Shown in pieces: positions 37,165 through 45,847 of a DNA stretch of 64,000 bases. The notes under the pieces were generated by a model that was given only the letters and a program-made list of their open reading frames with translations, was not told the origin of the DNA and made no database searches. The position numbers and the translations under genes are program-made. How positions within the stretch are numbered: the first letter of the stretch is position 1; each line of letters opens with the position of its first letter. This DNA is from Deltaproteobacteria bacterium (GTDB lineage Bacteria; Desulfobacterota; DSM-4660; Desulfatiglandales; HGW-15), in NCBI GenBank assembly GCA_020060215.1, contig JAGVAP010000021.1, forward strand, positions 1-64,000. Reading direction: 5' to 3'.

Positions 37165-37482
37165 TCAAGAACCCCTGCAACCGTATTTCGCCCAGGCCGG
37201 CCGGAGGGATCTGCACCGGAATGCCCGTTCCAGCCTCCCCTTGGGCAGCTGTTCCAGGCAGGCGGTCTCCTTGCAGACATAGGCCCCTCTGCCCGGTCTG
37301 GTCCCCCGCTCATCCTTGGTCACACACCCCTCCTCGTCCAGGACCAGACGAAGGAGACGGTCCTTGCTCCGCTTGGTCCCGCAGGAGATGCATGTTCGAA
37401 CAGGACCGCGTTCGGAGCCTCCCGAGCCCCGCCCGGTCCCCATCTCTGAGTCGGGAACCGTCCCCTTACCGGGCTTCCCCAC
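37165..37482 (-). CDS. ylxR: YlxR/DUF448 RNA-binding protein
   Basis: 105 aa from a GTG that starts 1 nt after the nusA stop and is preceded by AAAGGA at 8 nt; ATG starts at 37503 and 37443 are alternatives. The YlxR core is clear: [34 protein letters not shown] and a C-terminal RLERAFR segment. YlxR proteins bind RNA and sit between nusA and infB in most bacteria. Confidence 0.85.
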   Translation of the reverse strand: MGKPGKGTVPDSEMGTGRGSGGSERGPVRTCISCGTKRSKDRLLRLVLDEEGCVTKDERGTRPGRGAYVCKETACLEQLPKGRLERAFRCRSLRPAWAKYGCRGS

Positions 37483-37483
37483 G

Positions 37484-38875
37484 CTATTGGTCCTTTTCCG
37501 CATCGGAGGCCGTCGCTGCATCCGCATCGACGCGGGTCTGCTCATCCTGCACTTCGGACAACTCCTCCGCCGCATCCGCCTGAACCGCCGGTTCCGAGCC
37601 TTCCTCCGATGTGACCGGTTCAATGTCCTTTGCTGAAGGGGGCTCCTGGGACAGGGCCACGGCGCTTCGGACGATCCGCTGCGCCTTTTCCTCGTCCATA
37701 TCCTTCAACTGCATGAGATCGGAGACCTTCGCATCAGCGACCTCGTCGGCGGACTTATATCCGCTCTGGTAGAGGTCGAGGGCCGTCTTCTCCCCTACCC
37801 CGTCGAGGCGGAGCAGGGAATCATAGGCGTCTTTCAAGGCGCGGTTGTAGTTGGTCTCGCTGGTCACATCCAGATGCCATCCGGACAACTTCGAGGCGAG
37901 CCGCACGTTCTGGCCTCTCTTGCCTATGGCCAGGGAGAGCTGATCGTCGGGAACCACGACCTCCATGGTGTGGTTCTCCTCCTCCACGAGCACCCGGATG
38001 ATCTCCGCAGGAGCCAGGGCATTGCAGATGAATTTGGCCGGATCCGGGTCCCAGGGGACGATGTCGATCTTCTCCCCCCGCAACTCCTGCACCACCGCCT
38101 GAACCCTGCTTCCCTTCATCCCGACGCAGGCCCCGACCGGGTCCACATCGCTGTCCCTGGAAGTAACCGCGATCTTCGCCCTGCTGCCGGGCTCCCTCGC
38201 CACCTGCATGATCGTGACGATCCCCTCTGCGATCTCGGGCACCTCGTTTTCGAAAAGGGCGGAAAGGAAATTGGGGTGCGTGCGCGACAGGACGATCTGG
38301 GGTCCTCTGCTGAACTGCTTCACGTCCAGGATGTACGCCCGAATCCGGTCTCCCTGCTTGTACGACTCCTTGGGGATCTGCTCCTTCGACGGAAGCTCGG
38401 CCTCGGTACGGCCCAGGTTCACGATGATTCCACCCTTGTCGAATCGCTGTACGATGCCGTGAACGATCTCTCCCCTTCGATCCTTGTAGTCGCCGTAGAC
38501 GAGATTCCTTTCGGCCTCCCTGAGGCGCTGCATGATCACCTGCTTGGCGGATTGAGCGGCTATCCTCCCGAATTCATCCGTATCCATCTTGATCCCGAGG
38601 CTGTCGCCGACCTGTGATTCCGGGTCCATCCTTTGCGCCTCCTCAAGGGACACCTCGAGGCTGTCGTTGGTGACCTTCTCCACCACCTGCTTGAACTCGA
38701 AGACCTCGATCTCGCCCACCTCGTCATTGAAATTCACTTCCAGTTCATAGGCGGGACCCAGCTTCTTCTTCGCCGCAGCCTTGACGGCCTCCTCGAGGGT
38801 CTTGATCAACACCTCGCGATCAACCCCTTTCTCCCGGCTCACTTGATCGATCACTCTCTTCAGATCTGTTGCCAT
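37484..38875 (-). CDS. nusA: Transcription termination/antitermination factor NusA
   Basis: 463 aa. The N-terminal RNA-polymerase-binding domain (about 1-125) precedes an S1 domain (VHGIVQRFDKGGIIVNLG, near 135) and two KH domains (CVGMKGSRVQAVVQELRGEKIDIV and LAIGKRGQNVRLASKLSGW). A short helix-hairpin-helix region follows (LLRLDGVGEKTALDLYQSGY), then an acidic tail. NusA controls pausing and termination, and in E. coli it regulates its own operon, which may matter for the terminator upstream of rimP here. Confidence 0.98.
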   Translation of the reverse strand: MATDLKRVIDQVSREKGVDREVLIKTLEEAVKAAAKKKLGPAYELEVNFNDEVGEIEVFEFKQVVEKVTNDSLEVSLEEAQRMDPESQVGDSLGIKMDTDEFGRIAAQSAKQVIMQRLREAERNLVYGDYKDRRGEIVHGIVQRFDKGGIIVNLGRTEAELPSKEQIPKESYKQGDRIRAYILDVKQFSRGPQIVLSRTHPNFLSALFENEVPEIAEGIVTIMQVAREPGSRAKIAVTSRDSDVDPVGACVGMKGSRVQAVVQELRGEKIDIVPWDPDPAKFICNALAPAEIIRVLVEEENHTMEVVVPDDQLSLAIGKRGQNVRLASKLSGWHLDVTSETNYNRALKDAYDSLLRLDGVGEKTALDLYQSGYKSADEVADAKVSDLMQLKDMDEEKAQRIVRSAVALSQEPPSAKDIEPVTSEEGSEPAVQADAAEELSEVQDEQTRVDADAATASDAEKDQ

Positions 38876-38896
38876 GCGCTCACTCCGTTTTCTTAG

Positions 38897-38992
38897 TCAG
38901 GTTCCGCGTTCAGCGTTTCCCCGTTCCCACGGCTCCGCCGGCCGGCCCGTCTTCGCCCCTTCAACCCTGAACCCCTGAACCTTTGAACCGCT
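38897..38992. repeat. CCTGAACCCCTGAACC word repeat, family I
   Basis: The gap between rimP and nusA has GTTCCGCGTTCAGCGTTTCC on the left and CAACCCTGAACCCCTGAACC on the right, with a GC palindrome GGCTCCGCCGGCCGGCC between. A shorter run is at 4548-4579. Confidence 0.5.
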
Positions 38993-38997
38993 CTCCC

Positions 38998-39471
38998 CTA
39001 GGACTCGAACTCATAAACGAGGTTGGCCTTTTCGACCTCGGACCTGGCCAGGGTCACCTCTTGTCCGTTGGTCTCCATCAAGAGATTCCCCTCTCGGAAC
39101 CCGGTCAGCGTGCCCGTGAAATTCCGACGCCCCCCCACCGGGACGGCTGTTCGTACCTTGATCTTCTTGCCTACCGCTCCCTCGAAATCCCGGTCCTTCC
39201 TCAGGGGCCTGTTCAGCCCCGGCGAGGATACCTCGAGGACGTATCGATGAGGGATCAGGTCGTGGACATCCATCACATCCCCCATCTCCCGGCTCACGCG
39301 GGCGCAGTCATCCAAGGTAACGCCCTTTTCCCTATCGATGTAGAGCCGCAAAACCCACCTTCCCCGCTCCATCAGGTATTCGAGGTCCACCAGTTCAAAC
39401 CCGATATCCTCCAGGATCGGCTCCAGCAGCCGGAGAACCTGCTCGACGATTGTGGCGTTCCTGCTCATCAT
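38998..39471 (-). CDS. rimP: Ribosome maturation factor RimP
   Basis: 157 aa. The conserved core VLRLLEPILEDIGFELVDLEYLMERG and the later LEVSSPGLNRPLRKDRDFE identify RimP, which helps 30S assembly. The start is one of two consecutive ATGs (39471, 39468). No Shine-Dalgarno lies in the 8 nt before them, because an intrinsic terminator and its T-tract abut the gene. AAGGAAG is 27 nt upstream at the base of that hairpin. First protein gene of the nusA-infB operon, downstream of tRNA-Gly. Confidence 0.95.
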   Translation of the reverse strand: MMSRNATIVEQVLRLLEPILEDIGFELVDLEYLMERGRWVLRLYIDREKGVTLDDCARVSREMGDVMDVHDLIPHRYVLEVSSPGLNRPLRKDRDFEGAVGKKIKVRTAVPVGGRRNFTGTLTGFREGNLLMETNGQEVTLARSEVEKANLVYEFES

Positions 39472-39472
39472 T

Positions 39473-39502
39473 AAACAAAAAGCGGGCCTTTGGACCCGCT
39501 TC
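39473..39502 (-). terminator. Intrinsic terminator between tRNA-Gly and rimP
   Basis: On the minus strand AGCGGGTCC, loop AAA, GGCCCGCT is followed by TTTTTGTTT and then by the rimP ATG with one intervening base. The hairpin has 6 bp plus 2 more after a bulge. It should end tRNA-Gly transcripts, so rimP expression needs read-through or another promoter. Confidence 0.8.
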
Positions 39503-39655
39503 CTTCTGCAGACTGGATTGTTGCTCGACTTAGATCACAAGAAAATCATCAGCAGGGAAACCTACCATGTCCGCAATCTGAAGAAGGCCCCTGCTCCTGA
39601 CGGAGACATGAACCACCTCAAAAAGGGAATCGGGCCTCCGGTTCGACGAAGACAC

Positions 39656-39731
39656 TGGAGCGGGCAACGGGGTTCGAACCCGCGACCCCAAGCTTGGGAA
39701 GCTTGTGCTCTACCAACTGAGCTATGCCCGC
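39656..39731 (-). tRNA. tRNA-Gly(CCC)
   Basis: The minus strand gives acceptor GCGGGCA with TGCCCGC, discriminator T and encoded CCA. The D arm is TAGCTCAGTTGGTAGAGC, the anticodon loop TTCCCAA carries CCC, and the T loop is GTTCGAACC. It is upstream of rimP in the same direction, comparable to the metY-rimP order of enterobacteria. Confidence 0.93.
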
Positions 39732-39966
39732 TGAACCCGTTTCGTCGCCGGCTCCGGTGACTCCAAAGAGTCCACCCGAGCTCCAAGGCTCACAAAACTC
39801 CATAATAGTTAACATATAGGGGATCAAAGTCAAGCCTTAATTTCATGTGAACGGTGACCGATGGATAAGGAAGCCGGTTCCGCCCGCCCCGAGCCACTTG
39901 ACATCGACCCGTCCTGAAAATAAGATACAAATATCATGCCCGAGGACAAGAGGTGAAAGCTCCGGT

Positions 39967-40800
39967 TTGGAAGAAGACCCAAGTCAAAGTCCGCTAAGGT
40001 TTTTCCGTTCCCTCTTCAAGAGAACTGCGCACATCCATAAAGGAGAGGACCTCACCGAGGAGATCCACGACCTGATGAACGAAGGTCAGGCCAAGGGTTT
40101 TTTCACCGGTGAGGAATCCGAAATGGTCTATGGCGTCCTTGACCTGAGGGATACCACCGTTCACTCCATCATGATCCCACGGACCGGGATCGTCTCCGCT
40201 TCGATCGACTCCACCCTCGGGGAGGTGATCGAGCTGGTCAATAATTGCGGCCATACCCGGATCCCGATCTTCAGGGAGTCGATCGACGACATCGTGGGCA
40301 TTCTCCATGCCAAGGACCTCCTCCGGCTCTGGGGCAATGATCCCCAGACGCCGCTCCCCCCCGATATCCTGAGGAGGCCCTACTTCGTTCCGCCTGCGAA
40401 GTGCGTCAGCGAACTCCTGAAGGAGCTGAAGGAGCGGAAGAGCCATCTGGCCATCGTCACCGACGAGTACGGGGGTACGGCGGGGATTATCACCATCGAG
40501 GACATCCTCGAGGAGATCGTCGGAGAGATCCAGGACGAACACGACAGGGAGCCGCCCTTCCTGACCAGGCTGGACGAAAAATCCATCCTCGTAGACGCCC
40601 GCCTGGAGATCGAGAAGCTGGAGGACCACTTCGGCATCACCCTGCCGCGGAACGGCTATGAGTCCGTAGGCGGGTTCATCATCCATCTCCTGGGAAGGAT
40701 CCCCAAGATCGGCGAAAAGGTTCGTTTTGACAACCTGGAGATGACCATCAAGTCCGCAGGCGTGCGGAAGATCGATGAGATTGTCATCACAAGCGTTTAG
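39967..40800 (+). CDS. CorC/HlyC-type CBS-domain protein
   Basis: 278 aa from a TTG; the open frame extends to a GTG at 39847, but the added 40 residues are low-complexity and unlike the family. Two CBS motifs follow the short N-terminus (VHSIMIPRTGIVSASIDSTLGEVIEL and the later KCVSELLKELKERKSHLAIVTDEYGGTAGIITIED), and a C-terminal CorC_HlyC transporter-associated domain (VDARLEIEKLEDHFGITLP, YESVGGFIIHLLG). It lacks the DUF21 membrane domain, as CorC does. CorC-like proteins modulate Mg2+/Co2+ transport. lnt follows, and in E. coli corC also precedes lnt. Confidence 0.85.
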   Translation: MEEDPSQSPLRFFRSLFKRTAHIHKGEDLTEEIHDLMNEGQAKGFFTGEESEMVYGVLDLRDTTVHSIMIPRTGIVSASIDSTLGEVIELVNNCGHTRIPIFRESIDDIVGILHAKDLLRLWGNDPQTPLPPDILRRPYFVPPAKCVSELLKELKERKSHLAIVTDEYGGTAGIITIEDILEEIVGEIQDEHDREPPFLTRLDEKSILVDARLEIEKLEDHFGITLPRNGYESVGGFIIHLLGRIPKIGEKVRFDNLEMTIKSAGVRKIDEIVITSV

Positions 40801-40801
40801 C

Positions 40802-40965
40802 TTTTCACATTCCACATTGATCATCGATCGTTTACTATTGAAAAGAGATCTCTTTCGGCAGTCGTAATCGAAGGCCGGTGCCGGGACAGGAACCGTAGGC
40901 CTTCAATGGAGCCGCCTCTTTCAATATCAGATGACCAATGACAGATGATCAATGAAATATGATAA
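40802..40965. repeat. ATTGATCAATG/CCAATGACC word repeat, family K
   Basis: TCACATTCCACATTGATCATCGATCG at the left and ATCAGATGACCAATGACAGATGATCAATG at the right flank about 90 bp of unique sequence. The right end includes the start codon of lnt. A similar element is at 56675-56945. Confidence 0.6.
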
Positions 40966-42517
40966 ATGGTTCCATGCCGTCCTTTCCGGACTGCTGCTGA
41001 CGCTTTCCTTCCCGCCCCTGAAGGTCCCCTGGCTTGCGTGGATAGCGCTCGTCCCCCTGCTGAAGGCCGCATCGTCGAGTTCGACGAGACGCGAGGCCTT
41101 CATGGTCGGGATGGTCGCCGGGCTTGCACACTATTTCACCCTCATGTACTGGATCGTCGTCGTCCTGGGGCACTACGGAGGGCTCCCCCTGCCCGCCAGC
41201 ATCGGCGTCCTTGTCCTGTTCTGCCTGTATCTGGCCCTCTACCCATCCTTGTTCGCGATGCTCGCGGCCGAACTGGACGGCCGCCGGTTCCAGATCTTCG
41301 GGCTGGGCGCCCTCTGGGTGGGAACCGAGCTCCTGCGGGCCAAGGCCCTGACCGGATTCCCCTGGTCTCTGCTCGGCCACTCCCAGTTTGACCAGCTTCG
41401 GCTGATCCAGGTCTCGGATCTGGTCGGCGCCTATGGGATCTCGTTCCTCATCGTCGCGTCCAATGCGCTCCTTTTCCTCCTCATCTTCAAGACCAAGACC
41501 TTTTCAAGCCGTCTCAGGAAGGCGGAGGCTGCCGCCGTGGGGATCATGTTCGCGGCAGCCGTTGCATACGGCACGTCTCGGCTGAACGAATATGGGGAGA
41601 AGGGGAACCCCCGGAAGAGCGTCAAGGTGGCCGTCGTCCAGGGGAACATCGATCAATCCGTCAAGTGGAACCCCGATTACCAGAGGAAGACCATCCAGAT
41701 CTACGAGGAGCTCACGGATCGCGCGGCCTCCTTCAATCCGGACCTCGTGGTATGGCCCGAGACAGCGGTCCCTTTCTTTTATCAGGAGCAGAACGAGCTC
41801 TCGAAAAAGGTGGTGCAGATCGCCGTGGAAGAAGGGACCGCCCTCATCTTCGGGAGTCCCGCCTATGGGGTGACCAGGGAGGGACCCCGGTACTACAACC
41901 GGGCCTATGCGATCTCGAAAGACGGCAAGGTGACGGGGTTCTACGACAAGATGCACCTCGTTCCGTTCGGGGAGTATGTGCCCCTCAAAGGCCTGCTCTT
42001 CTTTGTGGACCGTCTTGTCCCCGCAGCCGGGGATTTCGCATCGGGGGAGATACTGAAGCCCCTCCAGTCCGGGGATCTCACCGCCGGGATCCTGATCTGT
42101 TTCGAGGTCCTCTTCCCCGAGCTTTCACGGGGACAGGTCCGGATGGGTGCCGACGTCCTCGTCAACCTGACCAACGATGCATGGTTCGGAAGGACGAGCG
42201 CCCCCTACCAGCATCTCAGCATGGCCGTTTTCAGGGCGGTGGAAAACAGGATCCCGGTGGTGAGGGCCGCCAACACGGGAATCAGCGCCTTCATCGACCC
42301 GACCGGAGAGATCACGACCAGGAGCGCCATTTTTGAGAGGGACGTTCTGGTGGCGGAGGTGGGGGTCTCCCCTTCTCCGATCGGGTTCTATACCCGCCAT
42401 GGGGATCTCTTCGCCTTTTTTCTGACCGCCTTCAGCGCGATTCAGATTGTTTTCATTATGTGGTATAAAAGAGACAAAACAGCCACCAAGACACGGAGAC
42501 ACAAGGAGACCACTTAG
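40952..42517 (+). CDS. lnt: Apolipoprotein N-acyltransferase
   Basis: 521 aa integral membrane enzyme with five to six N-terminal helices and a nitrilase-like periplasmic domain. Catalytic residues are visible: Glu in VVWPETAVPF, Lys in YDKMHLVPFGEY and Cys in GILICFEVLFPEL. It adds the third acyl chain to lipoproteins, a Gram-negative trait. The start codon lies in the end of a family K repeat and no ribosome binding site is evident. The final residues (about KTATKTRRHKETT) and the stop codon are encoded by a family D repeat, so the tail was probably gained by repeat insertion. Confidence 0.95.
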   Translation: MKYDKWFHAVLSGLLLTLSFPPLKVPWLAWIALVPLLKAASSSSTRREAFMVGMVAGLAHYFTLMYWIVVVLGHYGGLPLPASIGVLVLFCLYLALYPSLFAMLAAELDGRRFQIFGLGALWVGTELLRAKALTGFPWSLLGHSQFDQLRLIQVSDLVGAYGISFLIVASNALLFLLIFKTKTFSSRLRKAEAAAVGIMFAAAVAYGTSRLNEYGEKGNPRKSVKVAVVQGNIDQSVKWNPDYQRKTIQIYEELTDRAASFNPDLVVWPETAVPFFYQEQNELSKKVVQIAVEEGTALIFGSPAYGVTREGPRYYNRAYAISKDGKVTGFYDKMHLVPFGEYVPLKGLLFFVDRLVPAAGDFASGEILKPLQSGDLTAGILICFEVLFPELSRGQVRMGADVLVNLTNDAWFGRTSAPYQHLSMAVFRAVENRIPVVRAANTGISAFIDPTGEITTRSAIFERDVLVAEVGVSPSPIGFYTRHGDLFAFFLTAFSAIQIVFIMWYKRDKTATKTRRHKETT

Positions 42518-42546
42518 CTTCGTGCCTCCGTGTCTTGGTGGCTGCT
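42476..42546. repeat. Palindromic GACACGGAGACACAAGG repeat, family D
   Basis: AGCCACCAAGACACGGAGACACAAGG and the inverse CTCCGTGTCTTGGTGGCT form a long near-perfect hairpin. It spans the last codons of lnt and the gap to prfB. Confidence 0.85.
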
Positions 42547-42568
42547 CTTACAAGGAGGACGCAAATCG

Positions 42569-43664
42569 ATGAACAACGAACTGCTGACAAGGATCGAAGC
42601 CGTTTTGGAGCACCTGCAAGGGCTCCGAGGTCATCTTTGACTTGGAGGCCAAGCAGAAGGAGCTCGATGAGATCGAAAAGATCATGTCGGACCCCGCCTT
42701 CTGGCAGAAGGACCGGGAAGAGATTTCCAGGCTCGGCCAGCAGCGGGTCAGCCTGAGGGACAACATCGAAAGCTGGGAACGCTACAGGCGCGAGGCCGAG
42801 GATGCCAGGCTTCTCGCCCAGATGGCCCTGGAGGAGGAGGACGAGTCTTCCCTCAAGGAGGTGGAGAAGGATGTCAACCGCATCGAAAGGGAGATCAAGG
42901 GGCTGGAGGAGCAGCTTCTCCTGGGAGACCCGGATGACAAGAGAAACGCCATCCTCGCCATCAATGCGGGCGCCGGGGGCACCGAGGCGCAGGACTGGGT
43001 GGAGATGCTCCTGAGGATGTACCTCCGCTGGTGTGAATCCAGGGGATTCGCGACCCGGGTCATCGACCACCAGCCCGGAGATGAGGCCGGCGTAAAGAAC
43101 GTCACCTTCACGGTCAACGGCCCATACGCTTATGGGTTCCTGAAGGCGGAGCACGGAATCCACAGGATGGTCCGGATCTCGCCCTTCGACTCCACCGGGA
43201 GGCGGCATACCTCTTTTGCCTCCGTATCGGTCCTGCCCGAGGTCGATACGGACATCAAGATCGAGGTGGACGAAAAGGACATCCGGATCGACACCTTCAG
43301 GGCGAGCGGCCCCGGCGGTCAGCACGTGAACAAGACCAGCTCGGCCGTTCGAATCACGCACATGCCCACAGGGATCGTGGTGCAGTGTCAGAACGAGAAG
43401 TCCCAGCACCGGAACAAAGAGATGGCCATGAAGGTGCTCAAGGCGAGGCTCTACGAGATTGAAAAGAACAGGCTGGAGGAGAAGAAGCAGAAGATCCACG
43501 AGACCCAGAAAGAGATCGCGTGGGGCAGCCAGATCAGGTCCTATGTCTTCAACCCGTACAGGCTGGTCAAGGATCACCGGACCAATGTGGAGGTCGGGAA
43601 CCTCGAACGGGTGATGGACGGAGACCTGGATATGTTCATCGATGCCTATCTTCGGATGAAATAG
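42569..43664 (+). CDS. prfB: Peptide chain release factor 2 with programmed +1 frameshift
   Basis: 364 aa after frameshift. The ATG at 42569 has AAGGAGGA at 9 nt. The first 23 codons read [10 protein letters not shown] ... GLRGHL and stop at an in-frame TGA (42638-42640). Skipping one base (T at 42638) continues with [14 protein letters not shown]. The mature frame contains [10 protein letters not shown] and the GGQ loop [13 protein letters not shown]. The CTT-TGA-C slip site is the universal prfB one and lets RF2 regulate its own synthesis. A family D hairpin lies just before. Confidence 0.97.
42620..42641 (+). promoter_or_regulatory. prfB recoding site
   Basis: GGGCTCCGAGGTCATCTTTGAC contains an internal Shine-Dalgarno-like GAGGT, then CTT at 42635 and TGA at 42638. 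A +1 shift on CTT gives GAC and the long downstream frame. Confidence 0.95.
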
Positions 43665-43666
43665 GC

Positions 43667-43950
43667 GCTTCGCGGTTCGAGGTCTGGGGAGCGTTCCGCT
43701 GCGCTCCACTTGAGGTTAGAGGCGGATTCCGTCTTGCCTCCAACCTCTAACCTCTCCCTGCTCCCTTTGCGGTTTGAGGTTTTTGCCGTATGAAACTCCG
43801 TCAAGTTAGAGGTTTCAGGTTTCAGTGTTCAGGTGTCGGAGAATCGATGGATGACCGGGCTGACACCCGAAACCTGACACCCTGCAAAGTTTCCTACTCG
43901 TTCAATCTTGCCGCTCAGCGGCAAACGGCTCCGCCAACCTCTAACCTCCC
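43667..43950. repeat. Composite repeat region: AACCTCTAACCTC words and family L (copy 2)
   Basis: The gap between prfB and the convergent sigma-54 regulator contains CACTTGAGGTTAGAGGC and CCAACCTCTAACCTC (family F). It also holds the ~140-bp family L element at 43790-43925 (ATGAAACTC ... AGAGGTTTCAGGTTTCAG ... GACACCCTGCAAAGTTTCCT), inverted relative to 17288-17423. A last AACCTCTAACCTCCCACCTCC encodes the final codons of the regulator. Confidence 0.7.
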
Positions 43951-45488
43951 ACCTCCAGGTTCTTTCGCTTCGACAGCCCGTGCTTTTTCATCTTGTACTG
44001 AAGCGTCTGACGGGGTACGCCCAGGAGTCTCGCAGCCCCGCGAACCCCGCCCACCATTCCTCCGGTCAGGGTGAGGGCCCGGAGGATGTGCTGCTTCTCC
44101 ATGTCCTCCAGGGTAACGCAGTCCGCCGGCGGCGCATGTCCTGCGGCATGGACCAAACCCTCGAACTCGCCCGCCGAGATCACATTGCCCGGCCTGGTAA
44201 TGACCAGCCGCTTGACCAGGTTCTTGAGCTCACGCACATTGCCGGGCCAGGAATAGCGGCACATCGCCTCCATGCAGCCATCCGTATAGGTGGGAAGGGG
44301 CCTGTGGGTCTTCCTCGCCTGGACGGAAGTCAGCCTCTCCACCAGGACCGGGATATCCTGTGTCCTCGCACGGAGGGGAGGGATGTGGATCGTGAACGCG
44401 GCGAGACGGAAATACAGGTCCCGCCGAAACCTGCCCTCACCGATACACTGCTCCATCTCCTGGTTGGTGGCTGAGATCAGGCGGAAGTCCACACTGATCG
44501 GACGGCTGCTTCCTACGGGGTTGAAGACCTGATCCTGAAGGACGTTGAGCAGCTTGGCCTGCAGCGGCCTGTCCAGTTCTCCGATCTCATCCAGAAAAAC
44601 GGTTCCCCCGTCCGCCATCTCGAAACGGCCCACGTGCTTGAAAGAGGCGCCGGTAAAGGCCCCTTTCGCGTGGCCGAAGAGCTCGCTCTCGAAGAGGGTC
44701 GGCGTGAGCGCGGGACAGTCCACCTTGACCAGGAGGGCATTGCGGCGGGAGCTCTCATGATGGATGCAGCGGGCCACATGGTCCTTCCCCGTGCCCGTCT
44801 CGCCGGTGATCAGCACGGAACCGTCCGACCCCGCGATCAGACGCGCCTGGTGCATGACGTCCTTCATGGCCGGGCTTTCACAGACGAAGTCCCCCGCCCC
44901 GGGGTCCCCGTCCTGCGACAGCAGGAACTCCTTCTCCCTGCGGAGGTGCTCGTTGATCTTCCGGAGCTGCTCGTTTGCGAGCATGTTGTCCACCGCAACC
45001 GCGACCTGCTTCGACAGGTCCGGCAGCAGATCCTCCAGCCTCCTCAGGTCCTCGGGGACCCTGACAAAGGAGAAGTGCATGGAGCCAAGGACCTGGTCCC
45101 GTACGATCAAGGGATAGGCCATGGTGGTGCTCAGTCCCGAGGCCTTCATCGCCCGAACCGACGCCCAGGAAACATAGGCATCGAGATTGGGGATGACCAG
45201 GGGTTGCCGCGAGCGGATGACGGCATGAGCGATCGCCGCCTGGGTGACCGGCCGTTCTCCCACGCTGATCTCTGCCGGCGAGATCCCCTCGGCCGTGCTG
45301 AAATAGCTCAAGGATTTCGTCGCGCCGTCGTAGATGTTGATGCTGAACCGGTCGAAGCGGAACATCTTGCGGATCTCGGCCGCCAGGGCGCTGAAAAGAC
45401 CCGAACGGGTAACCTCCCGGAGAACCGCATTGTTCAGATCGAGGAGGAGCCTGTATTTGGTAGCCGCATCCCACACCATTTTTACCAC
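43941..45488 (-). CDS. Sigma-54-dependent transcriptional regulator (FhlA/NorR-like)
   Basis: 515 aa. A GAF-like sensor domain (about 10-172) precedes the AAA+ domain with Walker A GETGTGKD (229-236), GAFTGA (276-281), which contacts sigma-54, and Walker B GGTVFLDE (294-301). A Fis-type HTH is at the C-terminus (AARLLGVPRQTLQYKMKKHG). The Walker A Asp in place of the usual Glu is a small deviation. It acts as a hexamer on RpoN-dependent promoters. No clear -24/-12 promoter is visible here, so the target is unknown. The last residues EVGG and the stop lie in a repeat. Confidence 0.93.
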   Translation of the reverse strand: MVKMVWDAATKYRLLLDLNNAVLREVTRSGLFSALAAEIRKMFRFDRFSINIYDGATKSLSYFSTAEGISPAEISVGERPVTQAAIAHAVIRSRQPLVIPNLDAYVSWASVRAMKASGLSTTMAYPLIVRDQVLGSMHFSFVRVPEDLRRLEDLLPDLSKQVAVAVDNMLANEQLRKINEHLRREKEFLLSQDGDPGAGDFVCESPAMKDVMHQARLIAGSDGSVLITGETGTGKDHVARCIHHESSRRNALLVKVDCPALTPTLFESELFGHAKGAFTGASFKHVGRFEMADGGTVFLDEIGELDRPLQAKLLNVLQDQVFNPVGSSRPISVDFRLISATNQEMEQCIGEGRFRRDLYFRLAAFTIHIPPLRARTQDIPVLVERLTSVQARKTHRPLPTYTDGCMEAMCRYSWPGNVRELKNLVKRLVITRPGNVISAGEFEGLVHAAGHAPPADCVTLEDMEKQHILRALTLTGGMVGGVRGAARLLGVPRQTLQYKMKKHGLSKRKNLEVGG

Positions 45489-45847
45489 CGCCTCACTGGT
45501 CTAGATAAGAGAGCATTTCTAGTCCGCCATCGGGAAAAGTCAAGCCCGATAGCGGGCAGATGCTCATATTTCGGCAGGAGCTGCGCTTCTGTCTGACTCG
45601 CACAGGTTGACCTCCCCTGCCTTACGTAGAACCCTTATGCGAAGACTCTCATTGTGGAATACAGCCTTCTACCTATGGTGCTCCGGATCGTGCCTGCACA
45701 TATATTGAATACCTGTGGCTTTTTTCAATGCAGGGTTGCGGTTTAGACTTATGCGACAGGAATAGAGAATGCAGGATCAGCAGCAAGGCGCCTCTGGAAC
45801 AGTGACCCGCTTCAGAATGAAAATCTCCAGGAAGGAGACCTGCAGCC
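45489..45847. other. Divergent intergenic region without recognised genes
   Basis: This 359-bp gap separates the sigma-54 regulator from the deacetylase-like gene, which are divergently transcribed. It has no open frame with gene-like features and fewer word repeats than other gaps. AAGGAGA precedes the deacetylase start. I found no convincing sigma-54 promoter; a GG/GC pair near 45716-45735 has the wrong spacing. Confidence 0.6.

Noticed and set aside
39847..39966. GTG start for the CorC-like gene
   Set aside because: The 40 extra residues are Pro/Arg/Ser-rich with no family match and no ribosome binding site. TTG at 39967 is closer to the family start but is still uncertain.
45716..45735. 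Candidate sigma-54 promoter (TGGC ... TGCA)
   Set aside because: The GG to GC spacing is 11 rather than 10, and the flanking consensus is poor.
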